Shown: positions 1 through 8,573, counted from the first letter of the stretch. The stretch is 64,000 bases of DNA from Clostridiales bacterium (GCA_019418225.1 DYCF01000001.1:128905-192904); one strand, 5' to 3'. The notes: generated from the sequence alone by a model not told the origin. A program made the numbers and translations.

Positions 1-1004
1 GGAAAGGCAAGTGAATAAACAATGTCAATGCCTTCATCATCAAAGCTTCTAAGCATCTCAAAAAGATGCGATGAAACAGTAAGTAAATCATTTTCAGTTC
101 CTACGCTAAGCACTAGGTCTGCTTCGAATAAATGTTTAGTTTCATCTGTTGCAAGAATACCTACTTTTTTACCAGCCTCATGAGCAGAATGTACTAAAGA
201 AGTAAGATGTTCTCTTAGATTGTCTAAATCTCCAAACATATTATGCCCATGGTCTCCTAAATATGCTGATGAGTTTCTAATAATGAAGACATCCGCATTA
301 GGTGAATAGTGAGTATATTTCATACCAGGTGCTTTAGGATGCTCGCCTTCTTTAAGTTTATGTGTAATTGCAGGGTCAATAGCAATTTCGCCTAAAACTG
401 ATTGAAGCATTTCATAAGTAATCCCACCTGGGCGAAGTACTGTAGCAATTTCACCAGTTGTATCTACAATAGTTGACTCAACGCCATATTCAGAAGATGC
501 ACCATCAATAATGCAGTCGATTTTTCCGTCCATATCTTCAATAACACGCTGTGCATTCGTTGGGCTAGGTTTACCCGAAGTATTTGCACTAGGTGCTGCA
601 ATAGGAAGTCCTGAATCCTTAATGAGTTTCTGCATTAAAGGATGTGAAGGAAATCTAATTGCGACTGTATCAAGTCCTGCCGTTACGGCTTGTGGCACAA
701 TAGATTTAGCTTTAAAAATAAGTGTAAGAGGTCCTGGCCAAAAGTTATCGATTAACTTTTTAGCAATAGGCGAAACCTCAGTTACAAGTTCATAGAGCAT
801 ATCTAAGTCAGCTATATGTACAATGAGAGGATTATCATTAGGACGTCCTTTTGCTTTAAAGATATTGCCAACAGCAACTTCATTTAAAGCATTTGCACAA
901 AGCCCATAAACGGTCTCAGTAGGGGCAGCCACAAGGCCTCCCTCTTGAATGATACGGGTAGCTTCATTAAATTGATCTAGATCTTTAATGATGATAGTTT
1001 TCAT
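1..1004 (-). CDS. ywlC: L-threonylcarbamoyladenylate synthase (Sua5/YwlC), 3' end outside window
   Basis: The enzyme makes threonylcarbamoyl-AMP from Thr, bicarbonate and ATP, the first step of the tRNA t6A37 modification, in the cytosol. Read on the minus strand, the protein opens MKTIIIKDLDQFNEATRII and carries the YrdC-domain motifs PTETVYGL, KAKGRPNDNPL and APSANTSGKPSPT. The linker PGMKYTHYSP and the beginning of a C-terminal Sua5 domain follow, so this is the long two-domain type. About 334 codons lie in the window and no stop is reached; full-length relatives are near 350, so only a few codons are missing. AGGAG sits just upstream of the ATG at 1004. No partner gene of the pathway is visible here. 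Confidence 0.93.
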   Translation of the reverse strand, partial: MKTIIIKDLDQFNEATRIIQEGGLVAAPTETVYGLCANALNEVAVGNIFKAKGRPNDNPLIVHIADLDMLYELVTEVSPIAKKLIDNFWPGPLTLIFKAKSIVPQAVTAGLDTVAIRFPSHPLMQKLIKDSGLPIAAPSANTSGKPSPTNAQRVIEDMDGKIDCIIDGASSEYGVESTIVDTTGEIATVLRPGGITYEMLQSVLGEIAIDPAITHKLKEGEHPKAPGMKYTHYSPNADVFIIRNSSAYLGDHGHNMFGDLDNLREHLTSLVHSAHEAGKKVGILATDETKHLFEADLVLSVGTENDLLTVSSHLFEMLRSFDDEGIDIVYSLAF

Positions 1005-1093
1005 AATAAAAACTCCTATTAATGTATGATAGGTAATTAAATTTCTACCTTATAGTATAACACAAAATGACAGGAAAGATAAGCAAAAGACTA

Positions 1094-1343
1094 AAATTTG
1101 CAAAATAAGGGAAAGGCATAAGAGGTGCGCTGTGGTGTAGGGTGCGGGCTAGCTGTACTTTCCGTAATTTGTGATACTCTAAGTTCCAATTTTAAAGGAA
1201 CGTACTGAACTCGCTGCCGCTTAAACAGCAGCACTAAAACCCCTTTAAAATTTTCACTAAGACTATCGTCAAGTTACTCCACAGGCAGACTAGCCCACAC
1301 CCTACACCACAGCTTTCTTATGGCTTATTTATTTTGCAAATTT
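1094..1343. repeat. Giant imperfect palindrome (copy 1 of a two-copy family)
   Basis: A 250 bp inverted repeat fills most of the 1005-1492 gap. The outermost arms are a perfect 15 bp match (1094-1108 with 1329-1343). Inside them are a perfect 15 bp pair (1130-1144 with 1298-1312), a GGGCTAG/CTAGCCC pair and an imperfect TTTTAAAGG/CCTTTAAAA pair, with a GCTGC..GCAGC hairpin at the tip. The inner sequence (GTGATACTCTAAG, TTTAAAGG, CACTAAGACTATC) resembles the palindrome at 44549-44735. Mobility or an RNA role is inference. The small plus-strand reading frame across it does not look like a gene. Confidence 0.8.
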
Positions 1344-1446
1344 AGTTCAGGGGGAAAAGAGGCGGCGAACGAGCTTGATTGCGGGGGCAGATTAACCCAC
1401 CCACTAAACATCGCTATCTTCCTGCTACACCTATTTAGAAATATAA

Positions 1447-1491
1447 AAAAGAACGCTAGATATTGTTTTTACAATAACTTAGCGTTCTTTT
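1447..1491 (-). terminator. Intrinsic terminator of the UspA-like gene
   Basis: Arms AAAGAACGCTA and TAGCGTTCTTT pair perfectly. On the minus strand the stem is followed by a T-run, directly after the stop codon of the UspA-like gene. Confidence 0.85.
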
Positions 1492-1492
1492 G

Positions 1493-1900
1493 CTATGCCT
1501 CTAGTTTTTGATTTTCTTCTCTTGGGACAACATTGAGATTAATGTTGCCAAGTTTTTTGATGAGGTCGGCATAAATGCTTTGTTGTTCATGAGTTGGTGT
1601 GCCGTCTGGAGACTCACCGATTACAACCTCTGTGATTTTTTGGTCTATGATGAAGTGTGATATTGTCTGTGGAATATTCTCGCTACATAAGAAATGTACT
1701 TCGCCGCCAAGTTCACTGCCGTATGCAAAGAGGTCCTCGAGTAGTCTACTGCTATCAGCATTATCAAATACTGTCTCTCCTTTTCTAATATGTAGAATGT
1801 GAAGAGGGGCATTTAAAGATTGTGCAAGATGGAATCCTTCAGAGATTAAACGACGACTATTCTCTTGTATAGTAATACAAACAAGCACTTTATTATTCAT
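1493..1900 (-). CDS. UspA-like (universal stress protein fold) protein
   Basis: A 135-residue cytosolic protein with the alternating strand/helix pattern of UspA-type alpha/beta folds: an opening VLVCITIQENSRRLI, a middle LHILHIRKGE, and a late VVIGESPDG. It resembles the small Usp domain found in KdpD sensor kinases, but no kinase or kdp gene is nearby. The glycine-rich ATP loop of classical ATP-binding Usps is incomplete, so nucleotide binding is uncertain. I start it at the second ATG, MNNKVLV, because AAGGAG lies 8 nt before it. An in-frame ATG three codons earlier is only 3 nt from the ribosome site. The gene is followed by its own terminator and is probably monocistronic. Confidence 0.7.
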   Translation of the reverse strand: MNNKVLVCITIQENSRRLISEGFHLAQSLNAPLHILHIRKGETVFDNADSSRLLEDLFAYGSELGGEVHFLCSENIPQTISHFIIDQKITEVVIGESPDGTPTHEQQSIYADLIKKLGNINLNVVPREENQKLEA

Positions 1901-1989
1901 GGCATTCACTCCTTAATTTAGCAAACTCGTATTGGATTTACTTATCTTTATTATAGCATAAAGAGGCACAATTAGTGTGAATATATTAT

Positions 1990-2031
1990 GAAAAAGTTCC
2001 CATTTAACGCCGTTTAAATGGGAACTTTTAG
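1990..2031. terminator. Bidirectional hairpin terminator
   Basis: Arms AAAAGTTCCCATTTAA and TTTAAATGGGAACTTTT form a strong stem with a short loop. The T-run is better on the minus strand, so it probably ends glgP transcription about 250 nt past the stop. Confidence 0.7.
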
Positions 2032-2150
2032 TTAAAATGCTTAATTGCTTGAGAAAAAATGAGAGAGGTATTTGCATAATTTTTGATGAAACTTAATTTG
2101 TGAAGGGGGAGTAATCAATCTATAATTAAATTTTTTTTAGGTTCATATAT

Positions 2151-2230
2151 AAGTTACTTAGAGCTTATAAGATAAGTTCTTTTTTAGATACGTTGAATCA
2201 TAAAGATAAGTCCATGTGTATAAGTAACTT
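2151..2230. repeat. 80 bp inverted repeat enclosing a smaller hairpin
   Basis: The gap 1901-2283 holds the terminator above and this structure. A perfect 10 bp pair (AAGTTACTTA at 2151-2160, TAAGTAACTT at 2221-2230) encloses a second 8 bp stem, GAGCTTAT/ATAAGTTC, at 2161-2179. It lies in the 3' region of glgP. Its function is unknown. Confidence 0.5.
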
Positions 2231-2283
2231 TAGATGTTTCATCTCATCTACTTATATTATATTAAGGAGATGAAAAAAGGTGC

Positions 2284-4749
2284 TTATTTCTTTGTTAGAT
2301 TTAGAGGTTTTATATGCCAAATTTCTTCGGCGTATTGCGTGATTGTACGGTCAGAACTGAATTTACCGGAGCAAGCAGTATTAATGATGGCCATTTTGTT
2401 CCAATTCTTTTGGTCAAGATAAGCTTTAGCTACCTTTTCTTGTGCTTCATGATATGGACGGAGATCTTTAAGAATGAAGTATGGGTCAGCTAAGTTATCA
2501 CCTGCACGATTGAGTAGGGATTCATAAAGTTCGATGAATAAATCTGGAGCAGAGTGAATAATGGTACCATTAATGAGTTGTTTAAGGGCTGTATTAATAG
2601 CTTCATCGTGATTATAAATATCCCAAGGGTTATAGGTGCCTGATTTATAAAGTGAAAGAACTTCTTCACAGGTTAGGCCGAAGATGAACATATTTTCGTC
2701 GCCGACTTCTTCATAAATTTCAATATTGGCACCATCCAATGTACCGATAGTAAGAGCACCGTTAAGCATGAATTTCATGTTACTGGTACCGGATGCTTCT
2801 TTACTAGCTGTAGAAATCTGCTCACTGACATTGGCAGCAGGGATAATGATTTCTGCATTAGAAACGCAGTAATTTTCAATAAACACAACAGTGAGATATT
2901 TATTTACATCAGAGTCATTGTTAACCATATCAGCTACAGCATTGATGAGTTTGATAATGAGTTTGGCACGTCTGTAGCCTGGAGCAGCCTTAGCACCGAA
3001 GATAAAGGTACGTGGCACATAGTCACCGTTTGGATTGGCTTTGATTTCATTGTAAAGCATAAGAATATTAAGGACATTCATAAGTTGTCTCTTATATTCG
3101 TGAAGGCGTTTTACCTGTACATCAAAGATGGAGTCTGGATTAACAATGATATTGTTATGGTCTTTAATATACTGTGCAAGGCGAAGTTTATTATTATATT
3201 TAACTTGGCTGTAGGCATCAATGAAAGAAGCATCTTGAGAATAAGGAAGAAGTTTTTTGAGTGAGGTCAAATCAGTATACCATTCACCGCCGATTGTTTC
3301 TGTGATGAGATTTGCTAGCTCTGGATTAGAATGACCAAGCCAACGGCGCTGGGTAATACCATTCGTTTTATTGTTGAATTTATCAGGGTAGATTTGATAG
3401 AAGTTCTTAAGTAAGTCATTTTTTAAGATTTCAGTATGAATAGCAGCTACACCGTTTACAGAGAAACTACCCACGATAGCGAGATAAGCCATTTTGATTT
3501 GGCCGTCACAGATAATAGCCATATCGTGAATAATGTGTTCTGGTAAGTGATGTACTTCGCGTAGTTCAATACAGAAGCGGCGGTTAATTTCTTCAACGAT
3601 TTGATAAACACGAGGAAGAAGTGTCTTAAAGAGTTCAATTGGCCATCTTTCTAAGGCTTCAATCATAATCGTATGATTTGTGTAAGCACATGTATGTGTC
3701 GTGATATAGAAAGCATCATCCCAGCCGAGGTTTTCTTCATCAATTAAAATACGCATGAGCTCAGCCACAGCAATGGCAGGGTGTGTATCGTTCATTTGGA
3801 AGACAACTTTTTGAGGAAGGTCGTAGATATTAGAGTTAGATTTTTTGAATTTTGCAATAGCAGATTGAACAGTTGCAGAAACGAAGAAGTATTGTTGTTT
3901 AAGGCGTAGTGCTTTACCTTGGTAATGATTATCATTAGGGTAGAGAACTTCTACTAAGGTTTTGGCTAAAGTTTGTTGTTGTACGGCTTTTTCATAGGCA
4001 CCTTGATCAAAGAAACGAAGAACAAATTTTTCAGGTGCTTCAGCATCCCAGAGTCTAAGGCCATTTACAAAGCCATTTTTATAGCCAAGGATTGGCATAT
4101 CATAAGGTATGGCTAAAACGGATTCAAAGTCTTTTTGTTCATAATGCACATTTCCATTTTCATCACAGTAACTGAAAACACTACCACCGAATTTAACTTC
4201 CTGGGCATTGTCATTACGTTTAACTTCCCAAGGATTACCGTTAGCAAGCCAATCATCAGGATGTTCAACTTGATAACCATCTTTAATTTCTTGTTTAAAG
4301 ATACCATAGTTATAACGGATGCCACAGCCATAAGCAGGATAAGAAAGGGTAGAAAGTGAGTCTAAGAAACATGCAGCTAATCGGCCTAAACCACCATTGC
4401 CAAGTCCAGCATCGGGTTCTTGATCTTCGATGATAGAAAGGTCAATATCAATTTTTAGCTCATTGAGTGCTTCTTTGACCTTATCCATAATACCTAAGTT
4501 GACTAAGTTATTGCCAAGTGCACGCCCAACTAAAAATTCCATAGATAAGTAATAAAGTGTTTTAGGGGCTTCTGTATTATAAACTCTTTGTGTTTCAATC
4601 CAATCATCTGTAAGAATGTCACGTGTAGCAAAAGCAACGGCTTGATAAAGTTCTTGAGGAGAAGCGTCACTTAATGTTTTCCTAGAGAAATTTCTTACAT
4701 GGTCTAAAATTTCTTTCTTAAATTTTTCTTTATTAAATTTAACAGACAT
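2284..4749 (-). CDS. glgP: Glycogen/maltodextrin phosphorylase
   Basis: This 821-residue GT35 enzyme cleaves alpha-1,4-glucan ends with phosphate to give glucose-1-phosphate in the cytosol. The length is typical of the family. Visible signatures are the N-terminal YYLSMEFLVGR, the substrate segment DAGLGNGGLGRLAACFLDS, and the pyridoxal-phosphate region EASGTSNMKFMLNGAL near residue 655-670, whose Lys binds the cofactor. Ser replaces the usual Gly in GTGNMK, a small deviation. GGAGGT lies 6 nt before the ATG. No other glg gene adjoins, so it is probably monocistronic. It would recycle stored glycogen or the dextrins released by the secreted amylase at 18422-21967; that link is inference. Confidence 0.96.
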   Translation of the reverse strand: MSVKFNKEKFKKEILDHVRNFSRKTLSDASPQELYQAVAFATRDILTDDWIETQRVYNTEAPKTLYYLSMEFLVGRALGNNLVNLGIMDKVKEALNELKIDIDLSIIEDQEPDAGLGNGGLGRLAACFLDSLSTLSYPAYGCGIRYNYGIFKQEIKDGYQVEHPDDWLANGNPWEVKRNDNAQEVKFGGSVFSYCDENGNVHYEQKDFESVLAIPYDMPILGYKNGFVNGLRLWDAEAPEKFVLRFFDQGAYEKAVQQQTLAKTLVEVLYPNDNHYQGKALRLKQQYFFVSATVQSAIAKFKKSNSNIYDLPQKVVFQMNDTHPAIAVAELMRILIDEENLGWDDAFYITTHTCAYTNHTIMIEALERWPIELFKTLLPRVYQIVEEINRRFCIELREVHHLPEHIIHDMAIICDGQIKMAYLAIVGSFSVNGVAAIHTEILKNDLLKNFYQIYPDKFNNKTNGITQRRWLGHSNPELANLITETIGGEWYTDLTSLKKLLPYSQDASFIDAYSQVKYNNKLRLAQYIKDHNNIIVNPDSIFDVQVKRLHEYKRQLMNVLNILMLYNEIKANPNGDYVPRTFIFGAKAAPGYRRAKLIIKLINAVADMVNNDSDVNKYLTVVFIENYCVSNAEIIIPAANVSEQISTASKEASGTSNMKFMLNGALTIGTLDGANIEIYEEVGDENMFIFGLTCEEVLSLYKSGTYNPWDIYNHDEAINTALKQLINGTIIHSAPDLFIELYESLLNRAGDNLADPYFILKDLRPYHEAQEKVAKAYLDQKNWNKMAIINTACSGKFSSDRTITQYAEEIWHIKPLNLTKK

Positions 4750-4803
4750 AGGCTTACCTCCAATACAATAAATAGTAATTACGAATTTATTATAAGCAAG
4801 TAG

Positions 4804-4922
4804 ATATAGATAACTTATAGTGCATTAAGTAGCACATCCTTCTCAGCGATGCATACTATTAGTTTATTAAGAGACTAATCAAAATATCATAAGAACAACT
4901 TATGTTTCCATGTTATCTATAT
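4804..4922. other. Cloverleaf-like structured element upstream of glgP
   Basis: A perfect 11 bp closing stem (ATATAGATAAC at 4804-4814, GTTATCTATAT at 4912-4922) encloses three hairpins in a row: ATAGTGCAT with ATGCATACTAT (one bulge), TTAGT with ACTAA, and CATAAG with CTTATG. Read on the minus strand it would lie in the glgP 5' region. It matches no riboswitch class I can name. The rest of the gap 4750-5287 holds the operator at 5099-5113 and the twin-hairpin repeat at 5155-5270. Confidence 0.5.
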
Positions 4923-5098
4923 AAATTATTGTCAATTTTAAATTATCTAAACAGTCAATATAATTATACAATAAAAATGGACAGTGGTTAAGTAAAATTT
5001 TGAGATTTTTTATGAATAAATGGAAGGAAAATGGCAGTATGCTATTAATAGACACATGCTTATGTAGAAAAAAATAAAAAAGAAGACAATAAAGAGTA

Positions 5099-5140
5099 TG
5101 TGACTAAGTCACAGATTACAAAAATAAATTAATTTATAAT
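5099..5140 (+). promoter_or_regulatory. Crp/Fnr-type operator and -10 box of the sulfur operon
   Basis: The palindrome TGTGACTAAGTCACA (5099-5113, 7-1-7, perfect) is centred at 5106. A consensus TATAAT lies at 5135-5140 and there is no recognisable -35 box. With a start near 5147 the operator centre falls at about -41, the classic class II activator position. The same motif and spacing occur twice at 9316-9406, flanking the Crp/Fnr gene. Confidence 0.7.
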
Positions 5141-5154
5141 GAATTTAAGAGTTT

Positions 5155-5270
5155 ATATAGAGAAACCAACTAAAACCTTGAAATATACATGTAGGCAAAT
5201 AAGTTTCTCTCAATGATTTCACATAACTAAAAGCTATGAATAACTAAATTTTATAAATGTGAAATCTATA
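5155..5270 (+). repeat. Twin-hairpin dispersed repeat, copy A
   Basis: This 116 bp element has two successive hairpins: arm GAGAAAC with GTTTCTC, then GATTTCACAT with ATGTGAAATC. It begins TATAGA and ends TCTATA. It is nearly identical to 47320-47436 (same strand) and to the inverted copy at 40667-40783; a diverged copy is at 62592-62709. Here it makes up most of the predicted untranslated leader of the sulfur operon and ends 17 nt before its first start codon. Confidence 0.85.
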
Positions 5271-5287
5271 AGAAAGGGGTAAGTAAG

Positions 5288-5608
5288 ATGTTTTCGTTTT
5301 TTAGAAAAGATACAAGTGACAGCATAAATATAAAGGACTTAGATGCTTTAGTCGGTAAGATTAATTTAATAGATATAAGAGAAAGTTATGAATTCCAAGG
5401 AGGGAGTATAAAAACTGCTAAGAATATTCCTATGGGAGATTTATTAGAAACACCAGAACGTTATTTGAAGAAGGAAAGTAAGTACTACATTATGTGTCAA
5501 TCAGGTATGCGAAGCAGTAGAACCGTTAGCACACTGCAAAAGGCTGGATATGATGTGATTAATGTGCAGGGTGGTATGGGAAACTATAGAGGAAGCAATA
5601 GAATATAA
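5288..5608 (+). CDS. Single-domain rhodanese-like sulfurtransferase
   Basis: This 106-residue cytosolic protein transfers sulfane sulfur through an active-site cysteine persulfide. One rhodanese domain fills the length: LIDIRESYEFQGGSI (the DxRE strand), then the catalytic loop CQSGMRSS with Cys70, then LQKAGYDVINVQGGMGNY. The six-residue loop is the type that acts on sulfur rather than phosphate substrates. It is the first gene of a four-gene operon and lies 17 nt upstream of the CoA-disulfide reductase/rhodanese fusion. It is probably controlled by the Crp/Fnr-type operator at 5099-5113. The natural donor (thiosulfate, polysulfide or persulfide) cannot be told from sequence. Confidence 0.92.
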   Translation: MFSFFRKDTSDSINIKDLDALVGKINLIDIRESYEFQGGSIKTAKNIPMGDLLETPERYLKKESKYYIMCQSGMRSSRTVSTLQKAGYDVINVQGGMGNYRGSNRI

Positions 5609-5625
5609 ATAAGGAGGTTAACAAG

Positions 5626-7320
5626 ATGAAAATATTAATCGTAGGTGGTGTAGCAGGAGGGGCTTCTGCAGCAGCTAAACTTAGACGTTTTAGTGAAGAG
5701 GATGAAATTATTATGTTTGAAAGAGGACCTCATGTTTCTTTTTCAAATTGTGCATTACCTTATCATTTAAGTGGCATGATTGAACCTGCAAGCAGGCTTG
5801 TACTGATGAATCCAGAGAAATTTAAGAAACAGTACAATATTGAAGCAAGAGTAAATGAAGAAGTTGTGGCTATTGATAGAGCACGTAAAATTATTAAAAT
5901 CAAAAAGGTTTTAACCGGTGAGGTATACGAAGAAAGCTATGACAAACTTATTTTATCTCCAGGCGCCAAACCTAACAAACCAGAGATTCAGGGCAGCGAA
6001 AATATGCCTATATTTACAGTACGTAATGTAGAAGATATCGCTAAAATTAAATCATATATGGTAGAAAATAAGTTAACACAAATAGCCATTGTAGGTGGTG
6101 GCTATATTGGTATTGAAGTAGCGGAAAACATCCGAGAAGCTGGCTATGAGGTAAGTTTGATTGAAGGTGCCCCACAAATTCTTCGTACTTTTGATGAAGA
6201 AATGGTGCAAGTATTTCATAAGGTATTAGATGATCACGGCGTGAAACTTTTATTAAATCATCAGATTAAGGCGTTAGAAAAGGATTATGTGATTTTATCA
6301 GATGATACAAAAGTTCCAGCACAAATGGTAATTATGGCAATAGGTGTACATGCAGAAAATGAATTAGCTAAAATGGCAGGTTTAGAAGTTACGCAAATGG
6401 GAAGCATTGCAGTAGATAACAGCTTTAGGACAAATGACCCAGATATTTATGCGATTGGTGATGCTATAGAAGTAAATTCACTTTTAACAGATGAGAAAAT
6501 GCGACTTACTTTAGCAGGCCCAGCTCAAAAGGCAGCTAGAGCAGTAGCTGGTCATATTAATGGAGAAGAAGTGAAAAAGCAAGCTTATATAGGAAGCAGT
6601 GCGATTAAGGTTTTTGATTACAATGGCGCATCTACAGGACTTACAGAGGCACAAATCAAGATGAAGAATCTTAGTATCAAGTATGATAAAGTTCACTTTA
6701 TGTTAGGAGATAAGGTAGGCCTTATGCCTGATAGCAGTCCAATGCATTTTAAACTGATTTATGAAGTGCCATCAGGCAGAGTTTTAGGTGCACAAGCAAT
6801 TGGTAAAGGCAGTGTAGACAAACGAATAGATGTGATTGCTACAGCTATGAAGTTTAATGCAACAGTTTATGACCTTAGAGAATTAGAACTTTGTTATGCG
6901 CCACCTTTTGGTACGGCTAAGGACATCGTAAATTATGCGGGCTTTATTGCATGTAATGTATTAGAAGGCCGTTTTAAACAAATTACAGTAGATAAGGTAA
7001 GGGATTTAGTTGCACAAGGTGCTTATATCGTAGATGTAAGAGAAGAAGGGGAATATGAGAGAGGTCATATTAAAGGAGCTCACTTAGTACCACTCAGCAA
7101 GTTAAGAGAAAGTCTATCTGAGATTCCAAAGGACCAACCTGTTTATATTCACTGTCGTACAGGACAAAGAAGTTATAATGCCGTTTTAGCTCTTCAAAAC
7201 TTAGGATATGATCAAGTCATTAATATTACAGGTGGTTTCTTAGGTCTTAGTTTCTATGAATATTTTAAGGATAAGACAGAGGATAGGGAAAGCATTTTAA
7301 CAAATTACAATTTTAATTAA
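5626..7320 (+). CDS. CoA-disulfide reductase with C-terminal rhodanese domain (CoADR-Rhd)
   Basis: A 564-residue FAD- and NAD(P)H-dependent disulfide reductase fused to a sulfurtransferase. The N-terminal FAD loop is VGGVAGGASAAAKLRR. The single redox cysteine is Cys42 in SNCALPYH, as in CoA-disulfide reductases rather than two-Cys glutathione reductases. A second nucleotide loop, IVGGGYIGIEVAENI, and the FAD segment YAIGDAIE follow. The rhodanese domain spans about 455-550, with Cys510 in HCRTGQRS. Characterised members of this fusion family reduce CoA persulfides and polysulfides. The strong AAGGAGG site, the rhodanese gene upstream and the YeeE-type transporters downstream all fit sulfane-sulfur reduction. 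NADH oxidase activity is a common misannotation for this family. Confidence 0.93.
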   Translation: MKILIVGGVAGGASAAAKLRRFSEEDEIIMFERGPHVSFSNCALPYHLSGMIEPASRLVLMNPEKFKKQYNIEARVNEEVVAIDRARKIIKIKKVLTGEVYEESYDKLILSPGAKPNKPEIQGSENMPIFTVRNVEDIAKIKSYMVENKLTQIAIVGGGYIGIEVAENIREAGYEVSLIEGAPQILRTFDEEMVQVFHKVLDDHGVKLLLNHQIKALEKDYVILSDDTKVPAQMVIMAIGVHAENELAKMAGLEVTQMGSIAVDNSFRTNDPDIYAIGDAIEVNSLLTDEKMRLTLAGPAQKAARAVAGHINGEEVKKQAYIGSSAIKVFDYNGASTGLTEAQIKMKNLSIKYDKVHFMLGDKVGLMPDSSPMHFKLIYEVPSGRVLGAQAIGKGSVDKRIDVIATAMKFNATVYDLRELELCYAPPFGTAKDIVNYAGFIACNVLEGRFKQITVDKVRDLVAQGAYIVDVREEGEYERGHIKGAHLVPLSKLRESLSEIPKDQPVYIHCRTGQRSYNAVLALQNLGYDQVINITGGFLGLSFYEYFKDKTEDRESILTNYNFN

Positions 7321-7340
7321 CAAATCAAGGGAGTAACAAA

Positions 7341-7928
7341 ATGAAAAAATCGGATTGGCTAAAAAATGCACTTGTTCTAGGAATAGTATTTTTCATCGCT
7401 ATTTGGTTTGTAAAACCGGTAGGAGTATCTACTCAGTTTAGTGTGCTTAGTGGCATAGTGCATAGTACGATAAATCAGGATGTGATTACGAAGGACCCTA
7501 CAAGGGAATCTGGTTATAGGAGCACAAATGCTTATTATGATCGACATGAAGGAAAGTTGGCAAAAAGTATCAAAGAGCCACTTAATTATGATTTCGTCTT
7601 CGTACTGGGTATGCCTATAGGGGCATATATCATGTACCGCTTAAATCGCAAAAAACAACCTTCTCGTATGTCTGATGTAGGCGAGGTGTCAGGTGCATGT
7701 GAAGCAAAACAAAGCTTCATAAGGCGAGATGGACCAAGTTTTGTAGGCGGTTTCCTAATTTTATTCGGTGCACGAATGGCAGATGGCTGTACAAGTGGAC
7801 ATATGATGAGCGGGATGATGCAAGGTGCTGTAAGTGGTTATATCTTTGCGGGTGCCGTATTTATAGTAGCCATTCCTACAGCCATTGTTATCGGTAAGAA
7901 TGCTAAAAGAAAGGCGGCAGACAAATGA
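7341..7928 (+). CDS. YeeE/YedE (sulfur transport, DUF395) half-transporter, first half
   Basis: A 195-residue membrane protein with a hydrophobic N-terminal segment (about 10-30), a second around 85-100, and two near the C terminus. The conserved cysteine motif GARMADGCTSGHMMSG, with Cys150, is the family hallmark. In the full-length member TsuA/YeeE such cysteines pass thiosulfate across the membrane. Full-length YeeE is about 350 residues, so this and the next gene look like two halves of one channel. The next ORF begins inside the end of this one (ATGA overlap), implying translational coupling and 1:1 stoichiometry. The substrate is probably thiosulfate or another sulfane sulfur compound, by inference. 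Confidence 0.87.
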   Translation: MKKSDWLKNALVLGIVFFIAIWFVKPVGVSTQFSVLSGIVHSTINQDVITKDPTRESGYRSTNAYYDRHEGKLAKSIKEPLNYDFVFVLGMPIGAYIMYRLNRKKQPSRMSDVGEVSGACEAKQSFIRRDGPSFVGGFLILFGARMADGCTSGHMMSGMMQGAVSGYIFAGAVFIVAIPTAIVIGKNAKRKAADK

Positions 7929-8485
7929 AAATTGTAGAAGGACTCATATTAGGAGCATTATTTGGCGGGGCGCTATATTATGTAGGAGCCTCCAACCCTA
8001 AAAAGTTATTAAGTATGTTAAGACTTCAAGATTTAAGTCTTATGAAAATTATTTTCTTTGCCATTGGCTTGGGAAGTACATTACTTTCAATTGCTGCCTT
8101 AGTAGGCATATTTGATATTTCACATCTTAGCATCAAAACAACTCATTTAGGCGTTATTATAGGCGGACTTATTTTTGGAGTAGGATTTGGTTCTTTAGGA
8201 ACTTGCCCTGGAACATGTGTGGCAGCTACATCTAGCGGCGGAAAAGGTAAAGCAATCTCAGCCGTAATCGGCGGTTTATTTGGTGCATTTGCTTTCTCTG
8301 AGACATATGGCTACTTTAATCAAATGGGCCTATTTGATACCATGAATTTAGGAAAGCTTACATGGTTTAATATTTCAGACCAGTTTCAATCAGTATTTGG
8401 AATGGGCTATGTAGGGCTCCTTATAGTAGGAATTCTCTTCATGATAGTAGGGACCGTGCTACCTATAAAGTTGTTAAAAGAGTAA
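7925..8485 (+). CDS. YeeE/YedE half-transporter, second half
   Basis: A 186-residue membrane protein with about five hydrophobic segments. The motif FGSLGTCPGTCVAA (Cys94, Cys98) matches the second cysteine motif of the YeeE/YedE family. It overlaps the upstream half-transporter by 4 bp (ATGA), so the two are almost surely made together and combine in the membrane. It is the last gene of the sulfur operon and is followed by a terminator whose 5' arm is triplicated. An uptake role feeding the rhodanese and CoADR-Rhd proteins is inferred from context. Confidence 0.87.
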   Translation: MKIVEGLILGALFGGALYYVGASNPKKLLSMLRLQDLSLMKIIFFAIGLGSTLLSIAALVGIFDISHLSIKTTHLGVIIGGLIFGVGFGSLGTCPGTCVAATSSGGKGKAISAVIGGLFGAFAFSETYGYFNQMGLFDTMNLGKLTWFNISDQFQSVFGMGYVGLLIVGILFMIVGTVLPIKLLKE

Positions 8486-8495
8486 AGGAAGTATC

Positions 8496-8537
8496 ATAAA
8501 AATAGAGTCATAAAAATAGAGTCATAAAAATAGAGTC
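8496..8537. repeat. Three perfect 14 bp direct repeats feeding a terminator arm
   Basis: The unit ATAAAAATAGAGTC occurs three times head to tail. The third copy is the outer part of the 5' arm of the terminator at 8524-8573, so in principle any copy could pair with the 3' arm. Confidence 0.9.
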
Positions 8538-8573
8538 ATTACAGAATAAGTTTTGTAATGACTCTATTTTTAT
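8524..8573. terminator. Bidirectional terminator between the sulfur operon and the Crp/Fnr gene
   Basis: Perfect 20 bp arms (8524-8543 with 8554-8573) with T-rich ends on both strands serve the plus-strand sulfur operon and the minus-strand regulator gene. Confidence 0.9.

Noticed and set aside
1320..1511. 63-codon plus-strand reading frame
   Set aside because: It overlaps one arm of the giant palindrome and the UspA-gene terminator, has no ribosome site, and its translation looks random.
2234..2422. 62-codon plus-strand reading frame over the glgP 3' end
   Set aside because: It is antisense to a conserved coding region and shows no family resemblance, although AAGGAG-like bases occur nearby by chance.
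5155..5270. Twin-hairpin repeats considered as CRISPR repeats
   Set aside because: The copies are single, far apart and internally palindromic, with no spacer array and no cas genes.
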